This document shows positions 1 to 10,245 of a stretch of DNA of 64,000 nt, in pieces (position 1 is the first letter of the stretch; each line of letters begins with the position of its first letter). The notes beneath the pieces were generated by a model, which was not told the origin of the DNA, did no database searches, and worked only from the letters and a program-made list of their open reading frames with translations. The stretch is taken from NCBI RefSeq assembly GCF_963259705.1, contig NC_081851.1:59852855-59916854 (forward strand), read 5' to 3'. A program made the translations under genes and the position numbers. This stretch comes from Myotis daubentonii. Lineage: Eukaryota; Chordata; Mammalia; Chiroptera; Vespertilionidae.

Positions 1-220
1 CAAGGACAAGGGTGACCATTACAAGTAATGGAATTGCCCCTGGGGAGTGTGCATGCTATGTTGATCAGGCTAATGAGTTACAGTTACTCACATTGTGCTT
101 TTGTGTACACAGGGACCTTCTTGGTGGCTTAATTTCCTTTCTTATCACACTGTTTACTAGCTTGAATATTCTTCCATGTCAACTCATCCAAACCTGCAAA
201 TGTCCTAAGATTCAATTAGA
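1..220. other. Flank, nothing recognised
   Basis: AT-rich sequence before the first SINE. A 71-codon frame at 12-227 runs through it but has no recognisable domain and looks like chance. Confidence 0.5.
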
Positions 221-232
221 AGTCTGACTCTT

Positions 233-428
233 GCCCTGGCTGGATGGCTCAGTTGGTTGGAGCACTGTCCTGTACACTTAAAAGGCTGCGGTTTTTATTC
301 CCGATCAGGAAGCATACAAGAGGCAACCGATCCATGTTTCTCTCTCACATCAATGTTTCTCTCTTCCTCTCCCTTCTTCTCTAAAAGCAATAAAACATAA
401 CCTCAGGTGAGGATTTTTTTTTAAAAAA
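233..428 (+). repeat. Ves SINE (tRNA-derived)
   Basis: The tRNA-like head carries an A box (TGGCTCAGTTGG, 245-256) and a decayed B box near 290-302. A body rich in TCTCTCTCACATCAATG-type sequence follows, then CCTCAGGTGAGGA and a T/A-rich tail. The copy is flanked by a 12-bp target duplication with one mismatch (AGTCTGACTCTT at 221-232, AGTCTAACTCTT at 429-440), so both ends are well fixed. Such elements are made by Pol III transcription and mobilised by L1. The decayed B box and the mismatch suggest an older copy. Confidence 0.93.
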
Positions 429-609
429 AGTCTAACTCTTCACACACTCCTGCTGAATATGGTCTTGTTCTCCTCTGAATTCCTGTAGTTGATATAGTTA
501 GTTCTCTCTTCACATATAAATGTCTTAAATCCCCACGTGGACTGTATGCGTTTCAGGGCAAATATTGTACTTTAAGCTCATTCATTTCTGCCTCAATGTC
601 TAACATCAT

Positions 610-1035
610 GCTTTGCATAAAGAAGATGCTCCAACACCTTTTTGTTTTAAAAAAGCTCTGATGTGGAATTTGGTAATCTGTATTAGGTGTCATAAAATAG
701 TTAAATTCTTTGACACAGTAATCTCTCTTCTGGGGCTATATTCTACAAGAATAATCAGCAATGTGAAAACGTCATATGCACAGGCATACTTGCCAGAGTT
801 CTAATCAAAACTGTTCAGAGGTCCAGTACTGAAATAGTGGAATGCTTCTGTGAAAATATAAAATTTTGCTTAATGGAATCATACAACTTTTAAAAATTAT
901 GAAGACTATTTACCACCCTAGAAATGTGATTATGATTTTAAAAGCAGGGCACAAAACTATTTGGGCACTATGATTTCAAAGGTATAAAATGTGCATATGG
1001 AAAACATTGGAAGGGAATAGGTTAAAATGATAAGC
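610..1035 (+). repeat. Ancient L1-related (HAL1/L1ME-like) fragment
   Basis: The order of motifs matches an old L1-type 3' segment: a stretch around TTTGACACAGTAATCTC, then TCTACAAGAATAATCAG, a 'TTAATGGAATCATACAAC' block, a 'TATGAAGACTATTTA' block and a final 'GGAAGGGAATAGG'. It is heavily diverged with indels, so exact ends and subfamily are uncertain. No protein can be read from it. Confidence 0.5.
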
Positions 1036-1062
1036 TTTAAGACAGAAAGATAGACTTTCCAG

Positions 1063-1081
1063 TGTTGTTGTTGTTGTTGTT
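1063..1081. repeat. (GTT)n microsatellite
   Basis: Six GTT units running into a T-run. There is no SINE head next to it. Confidence 0.85.
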
Positions 1082-2349
1082 TTTCATTTGCAGTAATACA
1101 TTATTGTTATAAGTTATCTTACATTAAAGCAATCTTTTGTTTTCTATGAAGGACAAATACTGTGCAGTGAACTTGAAAGGTTACTTGGACCATTAAAACT
1201 TTCTATTAATGAGCCATGGTCTTGGGATCAGTAGCTCTTCACTCTAGTTAGGACCCTTCTCTCATTCCCACAGTCATCTTTAAGCTTACATTGTTAATCC
1301 AGATAGATCCAATAGATTTGATTAAAGCAGTACTTAAAGCCCAGACCCTTCTGGAAGTGATAGAAGGTGTCCTCTTTAAATATTCAAATCATTACGAGGC
1401 TATCAGGATCCATGGTAGTAACCATCACCATTAATCAATAGCACTAACTTGTTTCAGCTCATAATTTTGGACAAGGGGACCATCTTGTCCTTTAACTATT
1501 GGCAGTTCTAAGCTGTAAAGAGAAAGGGGGAAAAAAGAGGAAAGTTAAGAGGATAGAGATCCAAGAAATAGGGGGAAGAGGCACATAGCATATAGGGGTG
1601 TCTGTGTCTGCCTCTCTCTGATGTTCTCTTATTTCACTTTTAAAAAATCTCTTCCCTGCTGCTCAGTGGAGCCTTTCAAACAGAAGCACTGTATTTTCAA
1701 AAGCTGGGACTATGTTTGATCTTTCCTCTAATCAATATTCTGAGGTGGTCTTGGCAATAAAGAGACCTACTCTCTTGAATCCCGGTGTGAACTATACCAG
1801 AAAGTGGGAGGTTCGGCACCACAGGCAAAGACAAGGGTCACATGTGGGGTAAACATAATCCTGGAGTGGGAAGCAGGAAATGAGAGGGTGGGTTCCTCAG
1901 GAAACTCGAGGATGCACTCTTCAGGCACCAGGTAGCCTTTACCAGCTGAGTTGGAAAGGCTGGTGCGAATGATGGTCTCTTTCGCCCTGCTACCTAGGCC
2001 TGCCTGGAAAAGCCAGAACAAATGGTCTTGGTTACCAACACCACCCCAGTTATGCACAGCTGACAGAAAGGTGCAGCATGCTGTGAATCCGTTCCGGAAG
2101 CTCAAAGTGGAGGGCCTTCCCTGTTGAGCTATTGAAAAAGGCAGTTCTTGCTTCTTGACACAGGAGAGGCCCAGTAGGTGCCCTAGCACAGACCAGACAT
2201 CAATTTATCTTTTGACCCATTCTAGGTAACCTCTAAAGGACTGTGAAGCTCAAAGAGATAGCAAAGTGAAAAGATGCTTATTTTTCATGACAATAAATCC
2301 AACACCTATTAGAATGATTCAGGTTTCAAGACTGGTTCTCAAAGGATTT
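1082..2349. other. Non-coding stretch, nothing recognised
   Basis: Unique-looking sequence. A 140-codon minus-strand frame at 1767-2189 is the longest open frame here. It shows no domain, signal peptide or splice structure that I recognise, so it is not called a gene. Confidence 0.5.
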
Positions 2350-2363
2350 GAGATGAAGCTTTT

Positions 2364-2403
2364 TTTTTTTTAATACTCACCCAAGGAGAAAGAAAAGGGG
2401 GCA

Positions 2404-2469
<66 letters not shown>

Positions 2470-2591
2470 ATGGATGTGACAGAGACACTTTGATTGGCTG
2501 TCTCCCACATGCGCCCTTGACCGGGGAATTGAACCCACAACACTCCGGTGCACAGGCCAATGCTCTAACCACTGAGAACACTGGCCAGGGT
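2364..2591 (-). repeat. Ves SINE with expanded (GA)n
   Basis: Reads as the reverse complement of Ves: T-run, ACTCACCCAAGGA tail motif, a GA-rich body, then CCCTTGACCGGGGAATTGAAC (B-box region) and ACTGGCCAGGG at the tRNA head. The internal GA-rich segment has grown to a long uninterrupted (AG)n at about 2416-2467. The flanks 2350-2364 and 2592-2606 agree at roughly 11 of 15 positions, a weak target duplication. Confidence 0.9.
2416..2467. repeat. (AG)n microsatellite inside a SINE
   Basis: About 26 AG units replace the normal imperfect GA-rich body of the surrounding Ves element. On the minus strand they create spurious Ser-Leu repeat frames, which are not genes. Confidence 0.95.
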
Positions 2592-2851
2592 GAGCCAAAA
2601 CTTTTTAAATGACATTTTTATAATATAATGTATATATTATAACATATAACATAATGATGGAATATTAAATAGGTACAACATCCTATTTAATGAGTTGCTC
2701 ATAAATTTAGAATGGATTTCCAGAGAAAGTAGTCATTTGACTTTCTCAGGTATACCATTCGCCAAATTATTGATCTACCCTATTGGTTTGAAAGGGAAAA
2801 GCAGCCTCCATGGACTAGTCAGGACTCCTCCCTGGCTCCAGAGGCCTGGCA

Positions 2852-2858
<7 letters not shown>

Positions 2859-2901
<43 letters not shown>
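2859..2901. repeat. (CA)n microsatellite
   Basis: About 21 perfect CA units, followed by CCCTCC. Confidence 0.97.
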
Positions 2902-2903
<2 letters not shown>

Positions 2904-3533
2904 CTCCTTTCTGACCGACCTCAAAAGGTCATTGCCTTTACTAAGAGGGGGCAGAGTTGTGTTTTCCTTAAATCACCAAGCATCGACCTAGAACCTAGCA
3001 AGTAAACTGTCTGCTTTTATTTTCTGGTCGTAAAACAGAAAATGTAAGCTATTTTCTCTATAAAATAATTAATTGCAATTCTTCTCTGCAGAGTTTGTAG
3101 AGAGAAAGCAGACCTTTAAATAAATAATTGGGTCATTATTTACTGAGGAAAGAGTGGGAAGGGATGTGGTGGGGATTTCCTGGGAATAAAGAAAGGGTGT
3201 TGACGCGTAGCAAGAACAGTGTGTTGAGCATACGGTCAGGATCTGGAGGTAATTCTAGGGAGGAAATAAGCAGGGAGTCAAAATCGTGGCACAAACCATG
3301 GACCACATCTTTCCCACACCATCTGTGCCATCATTGTGTCCTCACTTAGCAGGAGGGGAGGCAGTATCAACACTGTCACCTGAGAACAGCTGCACCATCA
3401 GAAGATGCTGTGGACACGGGGCTATGACATTTCCAGTTAAACCAAGGACTTGGCAAGATGCTGCCTTTATGAGTAATAAATAATAGCATGTTCCTAAAAA
3501 ACTTCAATTTGAGACCCTGATGCTTCTCATTAA
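2902..3533. other. Non-coding stretch, nothing recognised
   Basis: Unique-looking sequence. Two overlapping frames of 65-73 codons (3128-3349, 3286-3483) have no recognisable features. Confidence 0.5.
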
Positions 3534-3596
3534 AAGAAAGAGAGAGGGAGGGACGGAGGGAGGGAGGGAGGGAGGGGGAGGAAGAGAGGAAGGGAG
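3534..3596. repeat. Purine-rich (GGGA)n tract
   Basis: An all-purine run apart from one C, built from GAGA and GGGA units. It is not accompanied by SINE head motifs, so it is called a simple repeat and not a decayed Ves. Confidence 0.9.
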
Positions 3597-6500
3597 TAAC
3601 TAAGTGTCCCAGCTTTCTGGAGACAGTCTTGGTCTACATGTATTGCGATTATTAATAATGCCTTTTTCACTCTCCAAGTGTCCCAGGTTGGAATAAAAAT
3701 TATATGGCAACTCTGTGTATAAGGCAAGGATACATGGGAATTAGCAAGATATTTTACAACTTTTTTTATTTGAATAAATCTTTTAAGAAATTAAACTCCA
3801 GAAACTAGAATCTCCTGTTTCGTAATTTTCTCATACTTGTTCAAAGATGAAACCATCACCTGGGTAAAAAAAATTCTAACTTTCTGACATCATTGCAGAT
3901 GACGATTTAAAAAATTTTGAATATTTTTAATACCCTGCAAAGCTTTTAGAGTCTAATTAAACATGAATTTGTTTCTGTTGTATCCCCCCCGCCGCCGCCC
4001 TCTAAAAACTGGGCAGTGGGACAAGTAATCATCTCCTCAAGTTGCAGCTGTTTGGGTCGTGTGCTCCTTCATAATGCCACTCAGTTAATTTTGCTCTATG
4101 CTGTTTCCTGGCGCTTGAATTTTGCCACACAAATATTTGTGGCATGGGTAATAACCAAATTTTAAATTGAGGATTTTGAAAAGAAGATTCTGACAGGCAA
4201 GTAAGCCAGAAATCCAGATTTGCATTATATTGAATAGATTAATCACTCAGATTTATTTTGAGCTAAGCAAATTGTCAGGAAAAAAAACAGGTAAAGAAAT
4301 AATTTGCGACTCAGAAATGACCATTCTATTTGCAAGACCTTTGAGCTTTCTATTGGTAGTAGTTCTTATGGGAGCCAAAGTCTTGAGTCCTTTTGTTTAT
4401 ATTACAAATCCTGAAAAGGAAATATTGATAAAAAATCAGGATGGTTATTTATTAAGAAGACACTATGCTATGGATATCAATCTTGATAGCTATTTAAAGA
4501 AAAGATCAGCTTTTTAATTTATCTGTGAGAAAGACATTAGAAGTTATTGGGAAAAGAAGCATTGTAGTTGACTATGTGATGTTGCTTTACAAAGGATTAA
4601 GAATATTTCTGTGAATATTTTTCTCTTCTGTCAATAAACTTTGAATTTAACATTCATTTTTTACTACTTAATCAATTGAGTTTTAAATTATAAAAGCTCT
4701 TGGACTAAAATTTTAGGAACAATGGAATGGAATGCGACTTCTTGAACAATACTAAAAGAATCTTAATTTATTTATCTTAAAATATGGATTATAAAACCTA
4801 CCACACAGATTGTTCTAAGAATTTGAGATTTTTCTATACATACAGAGTATATAGGTTTGTAAATATATGTCTGTACACATTATGTGTATTTTAATAGTAT
4901 TTTATATGTATATCCTCCAATGCATGGAAGACACTCTTGAAATGGCATTTATATAATCATATTTGTTATTATTTCATACTAAATCATTCAATCTTGGCTT
5001 AATGGCAACTTATAAGACGTGATGTTGTGAGAAAATTGTGACTTCCTTTTCTTCAACAAAAATTTACAGATTACTCATACTAACAATGGGATAGTTCCTT
5101 GAAATTTAAAAACATGAATAAAATTGTTCTGTGACTCGAGAAGCTTAGCTGATAAACCACGAGATACATGGAAAACCTTGTTCTTCTTATATTATACAAA
5201 GCCACAGAGCAGCCTTTCTGAAATCATTACTATACAAGCTTTTTTAAGCTCATTCAGTGAAGTGGAACAGTCATAGGAAAAGTCAAAGGAATTGATTTGC
5301 AGAACATGTGAATTTTCTGAATAAATATTATATCAACTCTAGTGGCAGACATGATGGTCCTTTCCATTATCTTAGAGATTCAGCAGCAAATCCTAAAGTG
5401 ACTAATGGTTGACAGGATTCTTTGGTTGAAGCAGACAGTGAAAGCTTAATAAAAGCTTGTGAACTGATAAAATTAGTCAGGAAATACGTTACAGTATCTC
5501 AGGTGACTCATGACTTGGAAGGTAACAAGGCATAGATTCCATGCCTTAGTGTCTTCTGCTCTGTTTTCAGATTACCACCTGCCTGAGCATATCAATCCTG
5601 AGGCTTGATTCTTTTTCTGAATCCTAGTTAGAACTGATGAAAATGGTCCTAGTGGTTGTCTTAGATAATTGACTTGTGCAAACCATACATCACCTACACA
5701 AAGATATCAGGAAAATCCATTATATTCCTTAACAGATGTTTACTATGCAGTGTTAAAGTAATTATTTGAAAGGCAGAAATCTAGCTGTCAGATAAGCATG
5801 ACAGAAAGAGATATACTCTACTGGAATTTTGGAAGAGATCAAGTTTCATATCCCCTTTAATTTGTAGATGGGTAAGTTGAGATAGTAGAACCATAAGGAG
5901 ATGTATGACTTTCAAAAACATCTGGAGCCAAACTCAACGGAGGGTTTCTAACTCAAACTAGGGATTTTACAGTCTTTCTCCTTTGGTTTGCATGGCCCTT
6001 TCTCACTCACATTCCCTCCCATTAAAATGGGAAGCCCAGTGGTACAGGCTATTAGAATGCAGGAATAAAAACTGTTGAGGACTTAAATCCAAATTGGCTA
6101 ATTTTGTTCTGAGCAGTGACTGATAGAATGTTCTGTGGGCACAGGGAGAGAAGAGGTCAGACACATCTTATTTTAATGCATGTTCATTAGTTCATCAAAT
6201 GCTCTTTTGAGGAGACTCTTAAAAGATCAAGTATAAAAAATCTTGAAATTGGAGGAAAATGTCCCTTTTAAGTATGACTTCCTATGTTACATGACCCATG
6301 TAAGATCAAGCCATCCTTCACTTTTCTTAACAATGAGACACACATCAAAGGGATTCAAAGAGGAAATGTTGAGAGTTTAAAGAGACCTGACATTGCTCAG
6401 CTGAAAGTGATTTCCTTATTATTGAATACATTTCTTAGACTGGGCAGATGCCATTCTTTTTCATCTTTAACATCAGCTTATAGTTTGACGTGGCTTTGTT

Positions 6501-6844
6501 TAAGATAATTCATAGTTTGAAACATACATGAAATGCCAAGAAAGCTGACTATACATTCAGAAAGCCATCAATTAATTCCTGGTGGACCAGACGACTAAGT
6601 ACAGAAGTGCTGTGGGACATAATGGTTCGGGAATCACGTGATGTTGACCCCGCATCATCTGGTCAGGATTTTAATCAGTATTTTGATGAAGACATTGGAT
6701 GTTTATTACATTGAATAATTATTCAAAAGTGTTTTTTTCTGGAATAAATGGAATATATTTAAATGCATATGTACAAATGTAATACGTGGCACTTACAAAT
6801 AAAAACACCTACAACTATATTGGCTGTGACGTAGGTAACATGAA
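3597..6844. other. Long repeat-poor interval
   Basis: About 3.2 kb of AT-rich sequence in which I recognise no SINE, LINE or DNA transposon. It holds a C-rich run with (CCG)n near 3985-4001, a block around 4000-4200 that resembles conserved non-coding DNA, and an unrecognised 60-codon stop-to-stop frame at 6532-6714. Frames at 4230-4517 (95 codons) and 6284-6508 (74 codons) have no domain that I recognise. Confidence 0.5.
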
Positions 6845-6845
6845 G

Positions 6846-6872
6846 ATGATGGTGATGGTGATGATGATGACA
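6846..6872. repeat. (GATGGT/GAT)n microsatellite
   Basis: Short imperfect trinucleotide array. It generates a poly-His run in a minus-strand frame, an artefact of the repeat. Confidence 0.85.
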
Positions 6873-6944
6873 GTGATTACAACAAATACTAATGCTATTA
6901 TGTCCTAACTTTATGCACGGTTCCGCACTTGGAAATGTATCTAT

Positions 6945-7015
6945 ATCCTTCATCTTCAGAACAACTTTACAAGGGAGGTACCATAATTCCCACCTAACAG
7001 ATGGAGAAATCAGGC
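6945..7015 (-). repeat. MIR fragment
   Basis: Reverse-complement MIR core: an 'AACAACTTTACAAGGGAGGTAC' type block followed by 'ACAGATGGAGAAATCAGGCA', the diverged form of the common ACAGATGAGGAAACTGAGGCA. Confidence 0.6.
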
Positions 7016-8140
7016 ATTTATTCAGGAAAACAATGATTGAATACTTCCTATTTGCTCAAACATCACAAACATCATGTATTGAAGGTGAACAATAAAGTTC
7101 TTCTTAAACCCTAAGACTATACTTGTTTGCTCTGTTACACCATTTGTCATCATGTATGTTAAGTGAACCTCATAATAGGCACCTGGTGGTATTTACTTAA
7201 AAAATAGTATTTGCTTCCCATGTTTATAAAGTGCAGCATTTAGAAAAAACAATAAGACATTTTAGTTAATTGCAAGTTGTCGCTTACCTAAAATAACTCA
7301 TAAACTCTTGAAAGCTATGTTGATAAAACATACTATTTTTGGAAGGGGCAGGAGTGTTGGGAGATTCAAACAAAGGAAACTGCAATGTTCAACTCACATC
7401 AGGAAGAGGGTGTTCAGTGCTTAGTGCCACTTTTTAACAGCGACATAGACAAACTCTAGAGAAAGATGATCAAAGTTGTGAAATGTCTAGAAGGCATATT
7501 ATAAACAAAACAATTAAAAAGAATGGGCGAGAAGAATTAGGACTTAGGAATTCATAATAATGTCTTTCAATATTAAAGGAGTTGCCCTTAGCAGGAATTG
7601 TGTGTAGCTCTAGAAAGGTAGAATGATAGCTAATGGAGGAACGTTGAATGAATGAGATTTCTGCCTAGCAGAGGAGTTTTATGACAGGCAGAACTGCTCA
7701 CATAATGAATTATGCCATCGGATGCTTACTGAGGCAAGCATTCTTTCATTCATTTAATTGTTCAGGAAACATGTATTGAATATCTCCTATGTAGAACATA
7801 TGGCCTAGAGAGTGATCATTACTGCCAAACATGGCTCAGTCAGGTAACAAAGGGAGCTCCAAGAATTAATTGAATAGCAGCTGTAAAGGTCCATAGTACA
7901 GAGAACCGAAGAGAAGAATAAATACCTGATGAGATGAAATCAGGCACAGTGGGTCCCTTGGTCCAGCTTCCTCTGAGCAGAGAGAAGTAAAGCAAAATTA
8001 GGTAGAGTGAATGTTGAGCAATTTGAGTCTTATTCCAAAGGGTGATCTGCTAGAGACTTCATGAGTATCTGCTAATTGTGCCACTTAAGAAACTGGAAAT
8101 TCTTATTGTGATCACAAGTGTTTTATAAAATAATGTCTCA
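7016..8140. other. Non-coding stretch with a LINE relic
   Basis: Mostly unrecognised. The part at 7740-7850 (TTCATTCATTTAATTG, then TGTATTGAATATCTCCTATG) resembles the widespread ancient LINE 3'-end motif ATTCATTCAACAAATATTTATTG, at low identity. Confidence 0.4.
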
Positions 8141-8142
8141 CT

Positions 8143-8592
8143 TTGATTTCTATTTTTTTATTTTTTCTTTATAGATCAAGGTATTACATGTGTGTTCTTA
8201 TCCCCCCATTGCCCTCCACCCCCCCCACTCATGCCCTCACCCCATGTCTGTGTTCATTGGTTAGGCTTATATGCATGCATACAAGTCCTTTGGTTGATCT
8301 CTCCCCCTTACCCCCGCCCTCCCCTACCTTCCCTCTGAGGTTTGATGGTCTGATCAATGCTTCTCTGTCTCTGGATCTGTTTTTGTTCATCAGTTTATGT
8401 TGTTCATTATATTCCACAAATGAGTGAGATCATGTGATATTTATCTTTCTCTGGCTGGTTTATTTCACTTAGCATAATGTTCTCCAGTTCCATCATGCTG
8501 TTGCAAATGGTAAGAATTCCTTCTTTTTTACCGCAGTGTAGTATTCCATTGTGTAGACTTACCACAGTTTTTTAATCCACTCATCTGCTGTG
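8143..8592 (-). mobile_element. 5'-truncated bat L1, 3' end
   Basis: This is the reverse complement of the L1 3' end seen intact at 38138-39092. It opens with a T-rich tail, then the C-rich complement of the G-rich 3' UTR (CCCCCATTGCC to CCTCTGAGG), the end of ORF2 (TCACTTAGCATAATG, CAGTTCCATCATGCTG, TATTCCATTGTGTAG) and breaks at TTTTTTAATCCACTCATCTGCTG. Only the last 70 or so ORF2 codons and the 3' UTR remain. No convincing target duplication was found, so the right edge is a simple truncation point. Confidence 0.92.
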
Positions 8593-8754
8593 AAATAAAG
8601 ATATTCTTATACTCCACAATAAACAAGAGTATACCAGGAATTAAAGGCGATCTCATTGTGTCTACCTCTATTAGTTACTTAGCTGGGCAGTTATGTCTTC
8701 CTTTCCAAATCCAGTTTCCTGGAAGCTAAAGCTTTCCAGCAGGCTTTTATATTA

Positions 8755-8952
8755 CAGTCCTGCACCGCTTAACAAGGGGGACGTGGTCTGACAAATTCAT
8801 CATTAGGTGATTTTGTCTTTGTGCAAGTGTCATAGAGTGTACTTACACAAACCTACATGGTATAGCCTGCTGTATACCTAGGCTATCTGGTATGCCGCCA
8901 TCATATATGTTGTCCATCATTGGCTGAAAAGTCATTATATGGCTCATGACTG
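8755..8952. mobile_element. Tigger-like MITE with TA target duplication
   Basis: The left end CAGTCCTGCACCGCTTAAC and right end (revcomp CAGTCATGAGCCATATAATG) are imperfect terminal inverted repeats, each next to a TA (8753-8754, 8953-8954), as expected for Tc1/mariner-pogo elements. The internal 'GTGTACTTACACAAACCTA' and 'TATACCTAGGCTAT' motifs match a common ancient mammalian non-autonomous DNA transposon that I recognise but cannot name with certainty. The copy looks shorter than full length, so it is probably internally deleted. Confidence 0.75.
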
Positions 8953-9339
8953 TAGAGACAAATCCGTACAATTTTTGTTCAAATTCTAGTAACTATCACA
9001 TTCATTGGGACTCTTTTTCTCAGGCACCAGTTCTAATGAAAGGTTGAGAAAAAATAACTCATTGAAAGATTGAGAAAAAGATAACCACTTCCAAAGAATA
9101 ACCTTCCCAAGTGCTGTTCTTAGATGGCACTTGGGACAATAGTTAGGCTCGTGTCTGATTCATCCTCATGTAACTTCAAGAGTCCTGAAGACTAAATTTC
9201 AATATATATATATTTTCCTCATCAGTTAAACTCTTTAGATAAAAATAGTATCATTATTTTTGGACAGACTTTCATAAATATCTCTCAATTTTATTTAGAC
9301 TGAAATGGTATACATTTATATGGGGTATTATGTTGGAGC

Positions 9340-9545
9340 AGTTTGTACAGTGCTTGAGGGTGTGAAATTTGAGGCCAGATGGTTCTAGCTTCTTCATTTA
9401 TTTGTCATGTGACTTTGGAAAAGTTACCAAGTGTTGGTGAGCTTCTCTGTAAAATGGGGACAATAATGGTACTTACGTCATAGAGTTGTAGCAATGATTG
9501 AAGTAGCTGGTGTAGTACATGGAGTGGTTTAGAATAGTCTTATAT
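9340..9545 (+). repeat. MIR SINE
   Basis: Carries the MIR order: TTGTCATGTGACTTTGG, 'CTTCTCTGTAAAATGGGGACAATAATGG', 'CATAGAGTTGTAGCAATGATTGAA' and a decayed 3' end near 9540. Diverged, as expected of a Mesozoic element. Confidence 0.85.
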
Positions 9546-9561
9546 GCATAGTAACTGTGAA

Positions 9562-9745
9562 GTCTGAGCCTTCAACTCTCAAATTCTGCTGAGTCTCAGA
9601 ATCACCTGAAATGGATTTTTAAAAATACAGATGCCTTGCCTCTTCCTGTGAGTCTCTGCTTAGATAGCTCTGAGATGAGGCTCGGATAAACATACTAGGG
9701 ATTATTTCTCTAGGAAATTCTGATTCACTCCAGAGTTAAAATCAC
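9562..9745. repeat. Ancient hAT (MER-type) relic
   Basis: The ends read TTCAACTCTCAAATTC and, at the right, CTGATTCACTCCAGAGTT. The internal 'TCAGAATCACCTGAAATGG' and 'AATACAGATGCC' are typical of mammalian hAT-Charlie MER elements. Family not resolved. Confidence 0.5.
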
Positions 9746-10029
9746 TTGCTGATTATTTTGATTTTCTTTTCCCCTTCCAAACTTAGCCCAGTTCCTTCAA
9801 AGTTACTTGGCCTGTTTGAGATGAAAAGAAAGGAAAATAATTAGGTTTTCCACTTAATGTCCAAGTGCATATTACTATTTTAGTGGAAGAACTGGTATAT
9901 AGAAGCAGGCAGTCTGGCTTAACTACTATCACACATTAATGTAATACTGTTCAAATTCTTAGTTTAGATTCACTGTTATTCAAAGGCAATGCAGTAACAT
10001 ATCTGAAAGTTAAATATCAATGATGCTCA

Positions 10030-10245
10030 AATTATCTACCTGGAAAACACCTTTCCAATTCTCCAGGTAAAATTCAATGCCACCCTCGCGGTGTAGCCTT
10101 CTCCTGACTCTCTCCTAAGAATCCCACCTCACACACTATGTGTCTCTCTCTCTGTAACCAATAAAATGAGAGATCTTGAAGCATAGGGATTGTTTTATTT
10201 ACTTGTTTCTTTCTAGCTCCAGCACATATTTCCTTCTTTGCTACT
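10030..10245 (+). repeat. L2 LINE 3' fragment
   Basis: Follows the L2 3' end order: CTCCAGGTAAAATTC and GCCTTCTCCTGACTC, corresponding to the 'tcctccaggaagccttccctgac' block, then AATGAGAGATCTTGAAGCATAGGGATTG (the 'gagctccttgagggcagggac' block) and CTCCAGCACATA. Strongly diverged. Confidence 0.6.

Noticed and set aside
6759..6953. Minus-strand frame with an eight-His run
   Set aside because: The His run is the translated GAT/GGT microsatellite, and the rest is featureless.
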